From assembly GCF_025847275.1 (NCBI RefSeq), contig NZ_JAOZEV010000001.1, forward strand, positions 124,001 through 188,000: a stretch of 64,000 nt of DNA. The letters run 5' to 3'. The notes beneath the pieces are model-generated. The model was given only the letters and a program-made list of their open reading frames with translations. It was not told the DNA's origin and did not search any database. This stretch comes from Flavobacterium frigoritolerans (GTDB taxonomy: Bacteria; Bacteroidota; Bacteroidia; Flavobacteriales; Flavobacteriaceae). Shown here in pieces: positions 42,775-51,433 of this stretch (positions are counted from its first letter, which is position 1; the number at the start of each line of letters is the position of its first letter). The translations under genes were made by a program, and so were the position numbers.

Positions 42775-43509
42775 TTAATACTGAGTGATAAACTTATTTT
42801 GTCGTTCGATATTTTTAAAATACTTGAAAATTTTAGCCGATGATGATTCTGCCATGTATTTTAAAAACTCTTCGTCTGGTCTTGAAATAAATTCATCAAT
42901 TATTTCTCCATCAACATCTATCATTATCTTAGTAGTTCTTCCGAAGGTTAATTCTTCTCGAACTGTAACGATCTTATGTGATTTGATTTTTAATTTCGAA
43001 TATTCTGAATAAAAATAATCGTAAAAATCATTGCCCAACTTAGTCTTGGTATCGTTTGAAACTATACCATTCATTTCTAATCCGTCAATAGGTTTTGGAA
43101 TAGCAATTCTTGCTTCATCCTTTCCACCAAAAACTACTTTATCTTTTCCTATTACCGCATTATTATCGTCATATATTAACAACAGGATAATTATTTCATC
43201 GTCTTGAGTAAAATTTACCTGTGTTTTTGAAAGATTCACTTTTTGAATAGGCTCTAATGTAGCCCTGCCGTCCTGCGCATTATTTGATTGATTCGAATTT
43301 GATTTATTTACTTTTAAAACTGATAATTTATAAGAGATGTTTTTAAACTCTGATTTTAAATTTTCGACAGTTCCAGTAATGGCTAGCAAATTTTCAATTT
43401 TTTCAATTTCAATTTTTGCTTTTACCTCTGTATAAACCACTTGCGAATATGTATCTTGCATTACGAACAGCATCACAATTAAAATAATATTTATAGTATA
43501 TCGCTTCAT
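42775..43509 (-). CDS. csgE: CsgE-type curli assembly factor with N-terminal CsgH-like domain
   Basis: A 244-residue exported protein. Residues 1-22 are the signal peptide (ending DTYSQ). Residues about 130-244 match CsgE: EMNGIVSNDTKTKLGNDFYD (20 residues), the TVREELTFGRTTKIMIDVDG (20 residues) strand pair and a final FLKYMAESSSAKIFKYFKN. Residues about 25-120 match the pattern of CsgH, a small curlin chaperone: SYKLSVLKVNKSNSNQSNNA (20 residues) followed by QDGRATLEP. E. coli CsgE is about 129 residues, so the CsgH-like extension explains the extra length. The gene starts 4 nt after csgB. Confidence 0.82.
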   Translation of the reverse strand: MKRYTINIILIVMLFVMQDTYSQVVYTEVKAKIEIEKIENLLAITGTVENLKSEFKNISYKLSVLKVNKSNSNQSNNAQDGRATLEPIQKVNLSKTQVNFTQDDEIIILLLIYDDNNAVIGKDKVVFGGKDEARIAIPKPIDGLEMNGIVSNDTKTKLGNDFYDYFYSEYSKLKIKSHKIVTVREELTFGRTTKIMIDVDGEIIDEFISRPDEEFLKYMAESSSAKIFKYFKNIERQNKFITQY

Positions 43510-43513
43510 AGCC

Positions 43514-43999
43514 TCAATGATTGAAAATATAAATAGTGCCTGAATTTCCGGTTTGAGTAATTCTCATCCCCTCGGATATAGAATTTGATCCATTATTAAA
43601 AACATTCAGATTGCTTCCGTTTTGAATAATTGACATATTTATAGCCCCACTCGAGTATAAAGAAAAATCGCTCACCATATTATTATTTCCAGTTTGAACA
43701 ACTGATTGATTAATTTCTGGTGCTTTCTTATACATATTTATATAATTGTCATTCCCTATTTGACTAAGAACTACATTGGCATTATTACTAATGATACTTA
43801 CATCCGAAGTATTGTAATTCCCTATTTGCATAATATTTACAATATTATTATTCTGAACAAATAGATTGGCATTTTGATTTCTATAAGTATTATTTCCTTC
43901 CAACGCTTTTATAGCATACGAATCGAGTATCGGATTTAACCCCTGCGAGAAAGCAATACTTGTAAATAGAAATAATATTAAGTACACTATTGGTTTCAT
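43514..43999 (-). CDS. csgB: CsgB-type minor curlin (nucleator)
   Basis: A 161-residue secreted protein with a signal peptide (residues 1-18, ending IAFSQ) and five to six curlin-type strands in which N and Q alternate: NIVNIMQIGNYNTSDVSIIS (20 residues), NNANVVLSQIGNDNYINMY, QSVVQTGNNNM. The repeat periodicity is less regular than in CsgA, as in other nucleators. It ends 4 nt before csgE. It presumably seeds CsgA polymerisation at the surface. Confidence 0.82.
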   Translation of the reverse strand: MKPIVYLILFLFTSIAFSQGLNPILDSYAIKALEGNNTYRNQNANLFVQNNNIVNIMQIGNYNTSDVSIISNNANVVLSQIGNDNYINMYKKAPEINQSVVQTGNNNMVSDFSLYSSGAINMSIIQNGSNLNVFNNGSNSISEGMRITQTGNSGTIYIFNH

Positions 44000-44033
44000 G
44001 ATACATCTTTAAAATAAATCTTCTTTAAAAATT

Positions 44034-44063
44034 TATACCAGTTTTATATATAAAACTGGTATA
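44034..44063. terminator. Perfect 30-nt palindrome between csgA and csgB
   Basis: A 15-bp inverted repeat with no loop (TATACCAGTTTTATA and its complement) in the 111-bp gap between csgA and csgB. On the minus strand the transcript meets a T-rich run after it. It probably attenuates read-through and stabilises csgA mRNA. Confidence 0.55.
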
Positions 44064-44110
44064 AACTGAATTATAAGTAAAATTTAAAATTCTACTTCTT
44101 CAAGTAAAGC

Positions 44111-44800
44111 TTAGTTAGATTGGAAAACTATAGCTCCGTTTGCAATACCTGTTTGAGAAATAGTACTCATATGGTCATTACCCAATTGTAATGTAAGTGC
44201 AAAGTTAGCAGTCCCATTTTGGTAAACACTTGATGTATTGTCATATCCAAGTTGAGCTGTAATTGCAGTATTTCCGTCTCCTAATTGATAAATATCAGAA
44301 GTGTTAAACCAGTAAGATTGTACTACAAATGCATTGTTTCCATCTCCATCTTGGTCAATAGTTGATGAGTTACCTACAAAAAATTGTAATGTTGTTGCAT
44401 TATTGTTATCCCCAGATTGAGTTGTTGAAGATGTATTAAAAGCTCCTAATTGTGCTGTTAATGCAGTGTTGTTATTACCCATTTGGTCAATTACTGCAAT
44501 GTTTCCAAGGCCTAATTGTCCAATAGTAGCACTATTACTATCTCCATCCTGACTTACAGCTGCTATGTTAAGAATACCAACTTGAGTAACGTCTGATTCA
44601 TTTGAATCCCCTGTTTGTCCAACAAATGCTAAATTTGCTAAACCAAACTGTGTTACTTCTGAATCATTTGAAGAACCTACCTGAGCTACCAAAGCTCCAT
44701 TTATCCAACCTGTTTGATTTACATCACTCACATTGGCTTGCGCAATTGCTGCAGCACCTACAAATAGCATCGCGGAGATGCTTAAAACTACTTTTTTCAT
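44111..44800 (-). CDS. csgA: CsgA-type major curlin
   Basis: About 229 residues. The ATG at 44800 is chosen because a signal peptide begins there (MKKVVLSISAMLFVGAAAIA, 20 residues). After it the protein consists of about 19 consecutive 11-residue strand units with the pattern xxNxxxxxQxG, such as DSNESDVTQVG, DGNTAITAQLG and NNNTALTAQLG. This gives roughly nine 22-residue curlin repeats against five in E. coli CsgA. Such proteins form extracellular amyloid fibres in the biofilm matrix. First gene of the curli unit. Confidence 0.93.
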   Translation of the reverse strand: MKKVVLSISAMLFVGAAAIAQANVSDVNQTGWINGALVAQVGSSNDSEVTQFGLANLAFVGQTGDSNESDVTQVGILNIAAVSQDGDSNSATIGQLGLGNIAVIDQMGNNNTALTAQLGAFNTSSTTQSGDNNNATTLQFFVGNSSTIDQDGDGNNAFVVQSYWFNTSDIYQLGDGNTAITAQLGYDNTSSVYQNGTANFALTLQLGNDHMSTISQTGIANGAIVFQSN

Positions 44801-45149
44801 AATAAATATATTTAATTGGTTATTAATACAAATTATTATGTAGGTTTTGTGATGGGGAATCACTCCAAAAAATGTAATTGTAAGTAAGTTAAATAAATTT
44901 AAAAGAAGTGTTTTTATTTCTTAATTACGATTCAAATTTAAAGAACTTTCCTTTAATGAAATAAATACAAACGCCTATTTTTCAACAAGTTAATAGTCTT
45001 TTCGATGAACTGCAAAACAATAACGACGAAATGCTAATTTTATCTTAAATTACTATCAGAAAAAAATTACTAAATCTATTAAATTAATATTAGATTTTTA
45101 TTTCATTCTAAAAAATGCATTTTAAACGTCACTTTTGGATTTATTATAC
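44801..45149. other. Intergenic region upstream of csgA
   Basis: AT-rich and without open frames. On the minus strand it must carry the csgA promoter, but no element with both TTTG and TAnnTTTG at proper spacing could be fixed. The terminator at 45150-45182 bounds it on the right. Confidence 0.5.
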
Positions 45150-45182
45150 AAAAAAGGTCTGGCAAATTGCCAGACCTTTTTT
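45150..45182. terminator. Terminator after the glnN gene
   Basis: A 15-bp perfect stem built on GGTCTGGCAA and TTGCCAGACC with a one-base loop, A-run and T-run on either side. Confidence 0.9.
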
Positions 45183-45200
45183 ATAATACCCTTTAAGCTT

Positions 45201-47390
45201 TTATTTTGTAAACAATAGCTCTCTATATTTAGTCAATGTCCAGATTTCGTTATCTACAAGTAATTCTAGTTTATCACAATGATTTCTTATATCCTCAAAA
45301 TAAGGTTTTACATTATTACAATACGCTTCTGCCATTTCTTGTGCATCTGTAAGATGATTTGCTTTCTTTCTTTCGTTAGTCATCGCTTCTACTTTAGAAT
45401 TGATTCCTTCGATATGTCCTGAAATTTGTTTAATCAATACAATTTGCTCTTTGGCTGTAGTAAGGAAATCATCTCCAAAAATTTCCTTTAACCCTTTTAC
45501 ATTCTCTATCAATGTATTTTGGTAGCGAATAGCAGTAGGAATAACATGGTTTTTCGAAATATCTCCTAAAACTCTTCCTTCTATTTGAATTTTCTTAGTG
45601 TACTCTTCCAATTCAATTTCGTAACGCGCTTCTACCTCAATGTGATTCATGATTCCCAATTCTGAGAACAAATCCAATGCTTTTTTAGATGCTCTTGCTT
45701 TTAATGCCTCTGGAGTTGTTTTATGATTACTCAAACCTCTTTTAGCAGCTTCTATTTCCCATGCTTCACTATATCCGTCTCCTTCAAAAAGGATTTTTTT
45801 AGATACCTTAATATACTCTCTTAAAACATTAAAGATAGCATCGTCTTTCTTCATGTCTTTTAGATCGATCAGAGCATCAACCTCAACTTTAAAGTCTTTT
45901 AATTGTTTTGCAACAATAGCATTAAGCGTAGTCATTGAATTAGCACAGTTTGCTGTTGAACCAACTGCTCTGAACTCAAATTTATTTCCTGTAAAAGCAA
46001 ATGGTGAAGTTCTGTTTCTATCAGTATTATCTAATAATACATCTGGAATTTTACCTACTACATTCAGTTTTAAATCTGTTTTTTCTTCTGGTGATAATTT
46101 TCCAGTTGTTACCCCTTCTAATTCTGCCAAAACCTTAGTTAATTGTTCTCCAATAAATACTGAGATAATTGCAGGTGGTGCTTCATTAGCTCCCAATCGG
46201 TGGTCATTACTTGCTGTTGCAATTGCTGCTCTTAGTAATTCTTCATAATCATTAACTGCTTTAATCGTATTGATAAAGAACGTTAAAAACTGTAAATTAC
46301 TCATTGGTGTTTTACTAGGACTCAACAAGTTTACTCCAGTATCTGTTGCCAACGACCAGTTGTTGTGTTTACCTGAACCATTAACTCCTTTAAATGGTTT
46401 TTCATGAAATAATACTTTAAAGTGATGGCGCTCGGCTACTTTTTGCATTACATCCATTAATAAACAGTTATGATCTACTGCTAGATTTGTCTCTTCAAAA
46501 ATTGGAGCCAACTCAAACTGATTTGGTGCTACCTCATTATGACGTGTTTTAACTGGTATTCCTAACAACATACATTCTTGTTCCAAATCTCTCATATAAA
46601 CTAATGCACGAGTAGGAATTGAACCAAAATAATGATCATCTAATTGTTGTCCTTTTGCAGATGTATGCCCTAACAGTGTTCTTCCTGTCATCATAAGATC
46701 AGGACGAGATTCTGCAAGAGATTTATCTATAAGGAAATATTCTTGCTCCCATCCCAGGGTTGCAGTAACTTTCTTTACATTTTTGTCAAAATATTTACAA
46801 ACATCAGTTGCTGCATCATCAATAGCAGATAGCGCTCTTAATAAAGGTATCTTATTATCTAATGCTTCACCTGTATAGGAAATGAAAACAGTAGGAATAC
46901 ATAAAGTAGTTCCAAATATAAATGCCGGTGATGTAGGATCCCAAGCTGTATATCCTCTTGCTTCAAATGTATTTCTTATTCCTCCATTTGGAAAACTTGA
47001 TGCATCTGGCTCTTGTTGTACCAATTGTGCTCCTCCAAATTTCTCAAATGAATCTGTACCATCATATGATGTCTCAAAAAAGGCATCGTGCTTTTCGGCA
47101 GTTGTACCTGTTAATGGCTGAAACCAGTGTGTATAATGAGTAACACCTTTAGAAAGTGCCCATTCTTTCATACCCATTGCAATATAATCCGCCAATTTTC
47201 TGTCTATCTTAGTTCCATGCTGAACCGCTCCCTGTACTCCTTTAAATGCATCCGAAGTCAAATATTGCTTCATTGCTTTATCGTTAAATACATTAGAACC
47301 AAAAATGGTTGATTTTCTGTCGGTTTCTTCAAACTGAACGGGCTTTCTTGTTGAAGCTTCTTTTAAAGCTTGGAAACGTAATGTTGACAT
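45201..47390 (-). CDS. glnN: Glutamine synthetase type III
   Basis: A 729-residue GSIII that makes glutamine from glutamate and ammonium with ATP. The family-specific N-terminus starts MSTLRFQALKEASTRKPVQF (20 residues). Catalytic segments include TATLGWEQEYFLIDKSLAES (20 residues), RHNEVAPNQFELAPIFEETN (20 residues), KGVNGSGKHNNWSLATDTG and NRTSPFAFTGNKFEFRAVGS (20 residues). Length is normal for GSIII of Bacteroidota. It is divergent from a GSII gene and shares with it a regulatory region that contains four CCCCCAT words. Confidence 0.97.
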   Translation of the reverse strand: MSTLRFQALKEASTRKPVQFEETDRKSTIFGSNVFNDKAMKQYLTSDAFKGVQGAVQHGTKIDRKLADYIAMGMKEWALSKGVTHYTHWFQPLTGTTAEKHDAFFETSYDGTDSFEKFGGAQLVQQEPDASSFPNGGIRNTFEARGYTAWDPTSPAFIFGTTLCIPTVFISYTGEALDNKIPLLRALSAIDDAATDVCKYFDKNVKKVTATLGWEQEYFLIDKSLAESRPDLMMTGRTLLGHTSAKGQQLDDHYFGSIPTRALVYMRDLEQECMLLGIPVKTRHNEVAPNQFELAPIFEETNLAVDHNCLLMDVMQKVAERHHFKVLFHEKPFKGVNGSGKHNNWSLATDTGVNLLSPSKTPMSNLQFLTFFINTIKAVNDYEELLRAAIATASNDHRLGANEAPPAIISVFIGEQLTKVLAELEGVTTGKLSPEEKTDLKLNVVGKIPDVLLDNTDRNRTSPFAFTGNKFEFRAVGSTANCANSMTTLNAIVAKQLKDFKVEVDALIDLKDMKKDDAIFNVLREYIKVSKKILFEGDGYSEAWEIEAAKRGLSNHKTTPEALKARASKKALDLFSELGIMNHIEVEARYEIELEEYTKKIQIEGRVLGDISKNHVIPTAIRYQNTLIENVKGLKEIFGDDFLTTAKEQIVLIKQISGHIEGINSKVEAMTNERKKANHLTDAQEMAEAYCNNVKPYFEDIRNHCDKLELLVDNEIWTLTKYRELLFTK

Positions 47391-47437
47391 GCTGACAAAT
47401 TTTAAGTTATTATTAATTTAGATTTTATAATAAAGTG

Positions 47438-47445
47438 CAAATATA
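47438..47445 (-). promoter_or_regulatory. -7 element of the glnN promoter
   Basis: On the minus strand TATATTTG lies at 47445-47438, 47 bp before the ATG. A CCCCCAT copy (47468-47474, reading ATGGGGG on this strand) lies 22 bp upstream, in the -33 region. Confidence 0.6.
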
Positions 47446-47464
47446 ATAATAAATCCCCTTTTTT

Positions 47465-47722
47465 ACACCCCCATCAATACCTTTTATGTAACTTTTTAAA
47501 AGCACACCCCCATCTTTTCGAAGTAATTTAACAAAACCCCTCGGTTTTCAGCATTATTGAAACAATTTAATAACCACTAGATAACGCTCATTTTAAAAAA
47601 AATCACTCATAATTGCGAAATTATTTTTTATACCCCCATAAAATTGACTATTTAAAAATTTAGGAATCAAAAATTGAGCTTATGCGAAAAATAACAATAC
47701 CATAAATAAAAATTACCCCCAT
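47465..47722. promoter_or_regulatory. Four CCCCCAT motifs in the divergent glutamine synthetase region
   Basis: CCCCCAT occurs at 47468-47474, 47507-47513, 47633-47639 and 47716-47722, always on the plus strand and usually as AyACCCCCAT. In DNA this AT-rich, four C-runs of length five are striking. The outer copies are 22 and 25 bp from the two -7 elements. Inferred to be binding sites of a shared, probably nitrogen-responsive, regulator. Confidence 0.55.
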
Positions 47723-47747
47723 TTTTCTAGCAATAAAAAAATAAATA

Positions 47748-47755
47748 TATATTTG
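47748..47755 (+). promoter_or_regulatory. -7 element of the type II glutamine synthetase promoter
   Basis: TATATTTG matches the consensus exactly and is 40 bp before the ATG at 47796. A CCCCCAT copy takes the place of a normal -33 element 25 bp upstream. Confidence 0.6.
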
Positions 47756-47795
47756 ACCCAACAAAAAAATCCAAAAAAAATTAATTTATATTATT

Positions 47796-48812
47796 ATGGC
47801 TAAAATAAAGTTAGAGTACATTTGGTTAGATGGATATGAACCAACTCAAAATCTTAGAAGCAAAACTAAAGTTGAAGAACACGAAAATTTTAAAGGAACA
47901 CTAGAAGAACTTGGGAATTGGTCATTTGACGGATCATCAACTAAACAAGCCGAAGGTGGTTCTTCTGACTGTTTATTAGTTCCTGTTTCAATTTACCCAG
48001 ATCCAACTCGTATCAATGGATACTTAGTTATGTCTGAAGTTATGTATGCTGATGGAGTACCGCATCCTTCTAACGGTAGAGCTACTATTGATGATGATAA
48101 TGATGATTTCTGGTTTGGTTTTGAACAAGAGTATTTCATCATGGACACTAAAACTTTATTGCCATTAGGTTTCCCTGTTGGAGGTTATCCTGCTCCACAA
48201 GGTATGTACTACTGCTCTGTAGGTGGGAAAAACACGCACGGTAGAAAATTAGTTGAAGAACACGCTGATTTATGTATCGCTGCTGGTCTTAACTTTGAAG
48301 GTATCAACCAAGAGGTTGCTTGCGGACAATGGGAATTCCAATTATTTGCTAAAGGTGCAAAAAAAGCGGGTGACGAAATTTGGATTGCCAGATACTTATT
48401 AGATCGATTGACTGAGAAATATGGTTACTATATCGAATACCACCCTAAACCTCTTGGTGATACCGATTGGAATGGTTCTGGTATGCATGCTAATTTCTCT
48501 AACGAAGTTTTAAGAACTTGTGGAGATCAAGCTACTTACGAAAGAATCTGTGAGGCTTTCCGTCCTGTAACTGCTGAGCACATTGCTGTTTACGGTGCTT
48601 ACAACGATTTACGTTTAACTGGTAAACATGAAACTGCTTCTATTCATGATTTCTCTTTCGGAATCTCTGATAGAGGTGCATCGATAAGAATTCCATTAAT
48701 TACAGTACAAAAAGGTTGGAAAGGTTGGTTGGAAGACAGAAGACCTGCATCTAACGGTGACCCATATAAAATTGCTGCTAGAATTATCAAAACTGTAAAA
48801 TCAGCATTGTAA
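47796..48812 (+). CDS. Glutamine synthetase type II (eukaryotic-type)
   Basis: A 338-residue GSII, the type typical of eukaryotes and found in some bacteria. The N-terminal beta-grasp begins KIKLEYIWLDGYEPTQNLRS (20 residues). The family motifs ELGNWSFDGSSTKQAEGGSS (20 residues), WFGFEQEYFIMD, GINQEVACGQWEFQLF and WNGSGMHANFSNE are all intact. It is much shorter than GSIII and not a fragment of it. Having both enzymes divergently placed suggests complementary regulation of ammonium assimilation. Confidence 0.96.
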   Translation: MAKIKLEYIWLDGYEPTQNLRSKTKVEEHENFKGTLEELGNWSFDGSSTKQAEGGSSDCLLVPVSIYPDPTRINGYLVMSEVMYADGVPHPSNGRATIDDDNDDFWFGFEQEYFIMDTKTLLPLGFPVGGYPAPQGMYYCSVGGKNTHGRKLVEEHADLCIAAGLNFEGINQEVACGQWEFQLFAKGAKKAGDEIWIARYLLDRLTEKYGYYIEYHPKPLGDTDWNGSGMHANFSNEVLRTCGDQATYERICEAFRPVTAEHIAVYGAYNDLRLTGKHETASIHDFSFGISDRGASIRIPLITVQKGWKGWLEDRRPASNGDPYKIAARIIKTVKSAL

Positions 48813-48834
48813 TCTCATAGCCTAATACTATTAC

Positions 48835-48863
48835 AAAAGTGCCTCATATATGTAGGCACTTTT
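48835..48863 (+). terminator. Terminator after the type II glutamine synthetase gene
   Basis: AAAAGTGCCT pairs with AGGCACTTTT around a 9-nt loop, followed by a T-run. Confidence 0.88.
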
Positions 48864-48942
48864 TTTATGCAGTTTATTTTGGTGAAAGGTGAAAAGTTAC
48901 TTGTAAAAGGGTTAATAGTACCGAAGCTTAAATTGCCTATAT

Positions 48943-49095
48943 AAAGGAACGCGGATGACGCAGATTTACAAAAGTAAAGACGCAGATAAAAATGGATTTT
49001 AAAAAACAATCTCGATTCCGAAATGTCGGAACAGGACAAAATCCGTTTAATCAGTGTTTTCGCTTTAGCGAATCCGCCTCATCCGCATTCCTTTT
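48943..49095. repeat. Imperfect inverted repeat element
   Basis: The left arm (AAAGGAACGCGGATGACGCA, from 48943) is nearly the reverse complement of the right arm (ending CATCCGCATTCCTTT, to 49094). Between them lie AT-rich and CG-rich words, including the hairpin TTCGCTTTAGCGAA. No open frame is supported in it. Confidence 0.55.
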
Positions 49096-49430
49096 GCAAA
49101 GAGTTGGACAGAATTTAAAACTTTGCGCCCTTTGCGGTAAAATAAGCCACAGATTAAAAAATTAAAAAGAATTAAAATCTGCTTAATCTGCGAGCAAACT
49201 AACACAAACTTGTCATCCTGATAAAGATTGAACTTTCGTTACGGAGTTTCTTGCGAAGATTTGCTTCGCCTGTTCGCTATCGCTCGAGTCTCCTTACGTC
49301 GAAATGACAATACTGGAGAGTTTCTTTGCCTACTTTACGCTCTTTGCGTATCCCTTTGCGCCCTTTATGGTTAAATTTCCCTCCAACAGTTTAAAACTTA
49401 ATTTCTCTTAATCTCTTAATGGTAAAAAAA
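49096..49430. repeat. Patchwork of short dispersed repeats upstream of the TerC gene
   Basis: The segment contains CTTTGCGCCCTTTGCGG-like words (49122, 49320-49370), a TGTCATCCTGA...CGAAATGACA pair (49209 and 49292) and an inverted copy of the 33124 repeat (49394-49422). No gene was seen in the 700-bp gap. Confidence 0.5.
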
Positions 49431-49481
49431 ATAACATTTTACTTTTTTCAAATTTCACATTCCACTTCTCTCGCCAAAAAC

Positions 49482-49489
49482 TATCTTTG
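49482..49489 (+). promoter_or_regulatory. Candidate -7 element of the TerC-type gene
   Basis: TATCTTTG matches the consensus. It lies 24 bp before the ATG at 49513. A -33 TTTG was not found at the right distance. Confidence 0.4.
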
Positions 49490-49512
49490 TAATTCATTAA
49501 AAAAAATAGTTT

Positions 49513-50481
49513 ATGATTGTCTGGATTCTATTTTTAGCAGCGATAATGGGTATCCTAGCGCTTGATCTTGGTGTATTTAACAAAACTCCTCATATTATAA
49601 GTACTAAGGAAGCCAGTAAATGGACTCTTATTTGGGTAAGCGTCTCGTTTTTATTCTCTGGTGTTATATATTGGCTGTACACTACCAATTATATCGAAAA
49701 TCCAGATGGATTAAAACCTACAGCAGCAGCTATAAAATTCATCACAGGCTATTTAATCGAACTCTCTTTAAGTATTGATAATATTTTTGTGATAGCTATT
49801 ATTTTTGCCTCATTTAAGATTCCGCAAAAATACCAACATCGTGTTTTATTCTGGGGAATTTTGGGTGCTATCGTATTCAGAGGTCTTATGATATTCTTTG
49901 GTGTAATGCTTATTAATAAATTTACTTGGACAACGTACCTATTTGGGGGTTTCTTACTTTTTACAGCTATGAAAATGTTATTCTCGGGTAAAGAGGAAGA
50001 TTTTCATCCAAAGGATTCTTTTATATATAAAGTTTTAGGAAAAGTAATTCCGATTACTTCTCACATGGAGCATGAGAAATTTTTCATATTAACCGAAAAA
50101 GGAAAGAAGGCAGCCACTCCACTATTTGTCGCTTTAATAGTAATTGAGTTTATGGATGTATTATTTGCAATCGACAGCGTTCCAGCTATTCTCGCCATAA
50201 CAAAAGATCCTTTTTTGGTATTCAGCTCAAACATATTTGCTATTCTCGGATTACGTTCGATGTATTTTTTCCTTGCTAATATGCTGGCGAAATTCAGTTA
50301 TCTAGAATACAGCCTAATCGCTATTCTAAGTTTTGTAGGTCTTAAAATGTTACTTCACGATTATATCGAAGTACCCGAATGGGGCTCTCTTGCATTTATT
50401 GCCCTTTCGCTTATAGTAGGTATTATTGTTTCATTGCAATCAAGCAAAAGCAATGAAGGGATTTCTAAAACAGAAGAATAA
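49513..50481 (+). CDS. TerC/Alx-family integral membrane protein
   Basis: A 322-residue inner-membrane protein with about 8-9 hydrophobic segments. The acidic intramembrane motifs ELSLSIDNIFVIAIIFASF (19 residues) and EFMDVLFAIDSVPAILAIT (19 residues) are those of the TerC family, whose members are linked to tellurite resistance and manganese export. A histidine- and lysine-rich cytoplasmic loop sits near 155-190. It is monocistronic by spacing. Metal specificity is unknown. Confidence 0.9.
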   Translation: MIVWILFLAAIMGILALDLGVFNKTPHIISTKEASKWTLIWVSVSFLFSGVIYWLYTTNYIENPDGLKPTAAAIKFITGYLIELSLSIDNIFVIAIIFASFKIPQKYQHRVLFWGILGAIVFRGLMIFFGVMLINKFTWTTYLFGGFLLFTAMKMLFSGKEEDFHPKDSFIYKVLGKVIPITSHMEHEKFFILTEKGKKAATPLFVALIVIEFMDVLFAIDSVPAILAITKDPFLVFSSNIFAILGLRSMYFFLANMLAKFSYLEYSLIAILSFVGLKMLLHDYIEVPEWGSLAFIALSLIVGIIVSLQSSKSNEGISKTEE

Positions 50482-50624
50482 TTACAATGGAAAATCTTTT
50501 TCTTTGAACCATTAAGTTATTAAACTTCATTTCTAATTTACAAATAGGAGCATATTTTATCACAGTAGATTATAATTATTGCATGGTTCAAAAAACTTTT
50601 ATAAAAAATTAAACATATGCTAAA

Positions 50625-50656
50625 ACAAAAAGGGAATCTTACGATTCCCTTTTTGT
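50625..50656. terminator. Terminator between the TerC and 50.7-kb genes
   Basis: AAAAAGGGAATC pairs with GATTCCCTTTTT around a TTAC loop, extended by two further pairs. It serves the minus-strand gene and perhaps the TerC gene as well. Confidence 0.9.
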
Positions 50657-50674
50657 GTTTCTATTGTAAAAACA

Positions 50675-51205
50675 TTAATTTAATTTCTTAACGTTACTAT
50701 CATCAATATTGTATTTCTTGATAACGGCATTATAATCTGAGTAATCTGGTTTATTAACTGATTTCTTTGTATTAATTCCATCATCGCCAGGTACTATAAC
50801 AATACGAAATATTTGATCAACCACAAAATCTGCTGGAATAGGATTAGCCGCCAATCCAAAACCTTCAGTGAAAATTCTCACATTATCTTGAGTGAAATCA
50901 AATTTAAAGGCAAAATAAAGAGAACCATTACTATAATAATGAGATTCTGGAAGCGGAACCCATATATCACGCCCAGTGGCAGGATCAGCTCCATCATATC
51001 TGTAAACTAAGATAACATCACCACTATATATTCTGGAATCAAAATCTACATATATTTGAGAATTTGAAGTTGCGCTAAAATTAACTTTATTAACTTCAAA
51101 AACATAACTAAGTAATCCTGGAGGTCCCGGAGGTCCTTCGTCTCCTTCACAACTTGAGAATACTATCAATCCTACTATGGCAAAAAGTGTAATTATCTTT
51201 TTCAT
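50675..51205 (-). CDS. Lipoprotein with a short collagen-like motif
   Basis: A 176-residue lipoprotein with lipobox VFSSCEGDE (cysteine about 19), directly followed by GDEGPPGPPG, three collagen-like Gly-x-y triplets. The rest is predicted beta-sandwich (about 33-140, IYVDFDSRIYSGDVILVYRY, 20 residues). A GPPG triplet behind a lipidated cysteine is found in many flavobacterial surface lipoproteins of unknown function. Expected at the outer membrane. Confidence 0.7.
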   Translation of the reverse strand: MKKIITLFAIVGLIVFSSCEGDEGPPGPPGLLSYVFEVNKVNFSATSNSQIYVDFDSRIYSGDVILVYRYDGADPATGRDIWVPLPESHYYSNGSLYFAFKFDFTQDNVRIFTEGFGLAANPIPADFVVDQIFRIVIVPGDDGINTKKSVNKPDYSDYNAVIKKYNIDDSNVKKLN

Positions 51206-51433
51206 CTTTTTTATTTTTTAAATTTTATATATAAAGGTATTCCAAAAATCAAACCAAAAAAAATAATTGATAGTGATTTATTCAAAAAATATTATAAAAC
51301 AATCCTTATCTTATTAGTTTTCAGCCAAAAACACAAATATCACACAACGTTATTTTTTAGAATTATATTAGATGTAATTCATAAATAGTACATTTTACAC
51401 ATTAAAACATGGCTTTTATGTGTGAAAAAAATA
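51206..51433. other. AT-rich intergenic region upstream of the lipoprotein gene
   Basis: No open frame or clear site could be supported here. The dispersed repeat at 51434-51517 follows. Confidence 0.5.

Noticed and set aside
45853-46248. Open frame of 131 codons on the plus strand opposite glnN
   Set aside because: It lies entirely antisense to conserved glutamine synthetase III sequence, has no recognisable domain and no promoter.
48815-49039. Open frame of 74 codons on the minus strand after the type II glutamine synthetase gene
   Set aside because: It runs through a terminator and repeat DNA and has no family resemblance.
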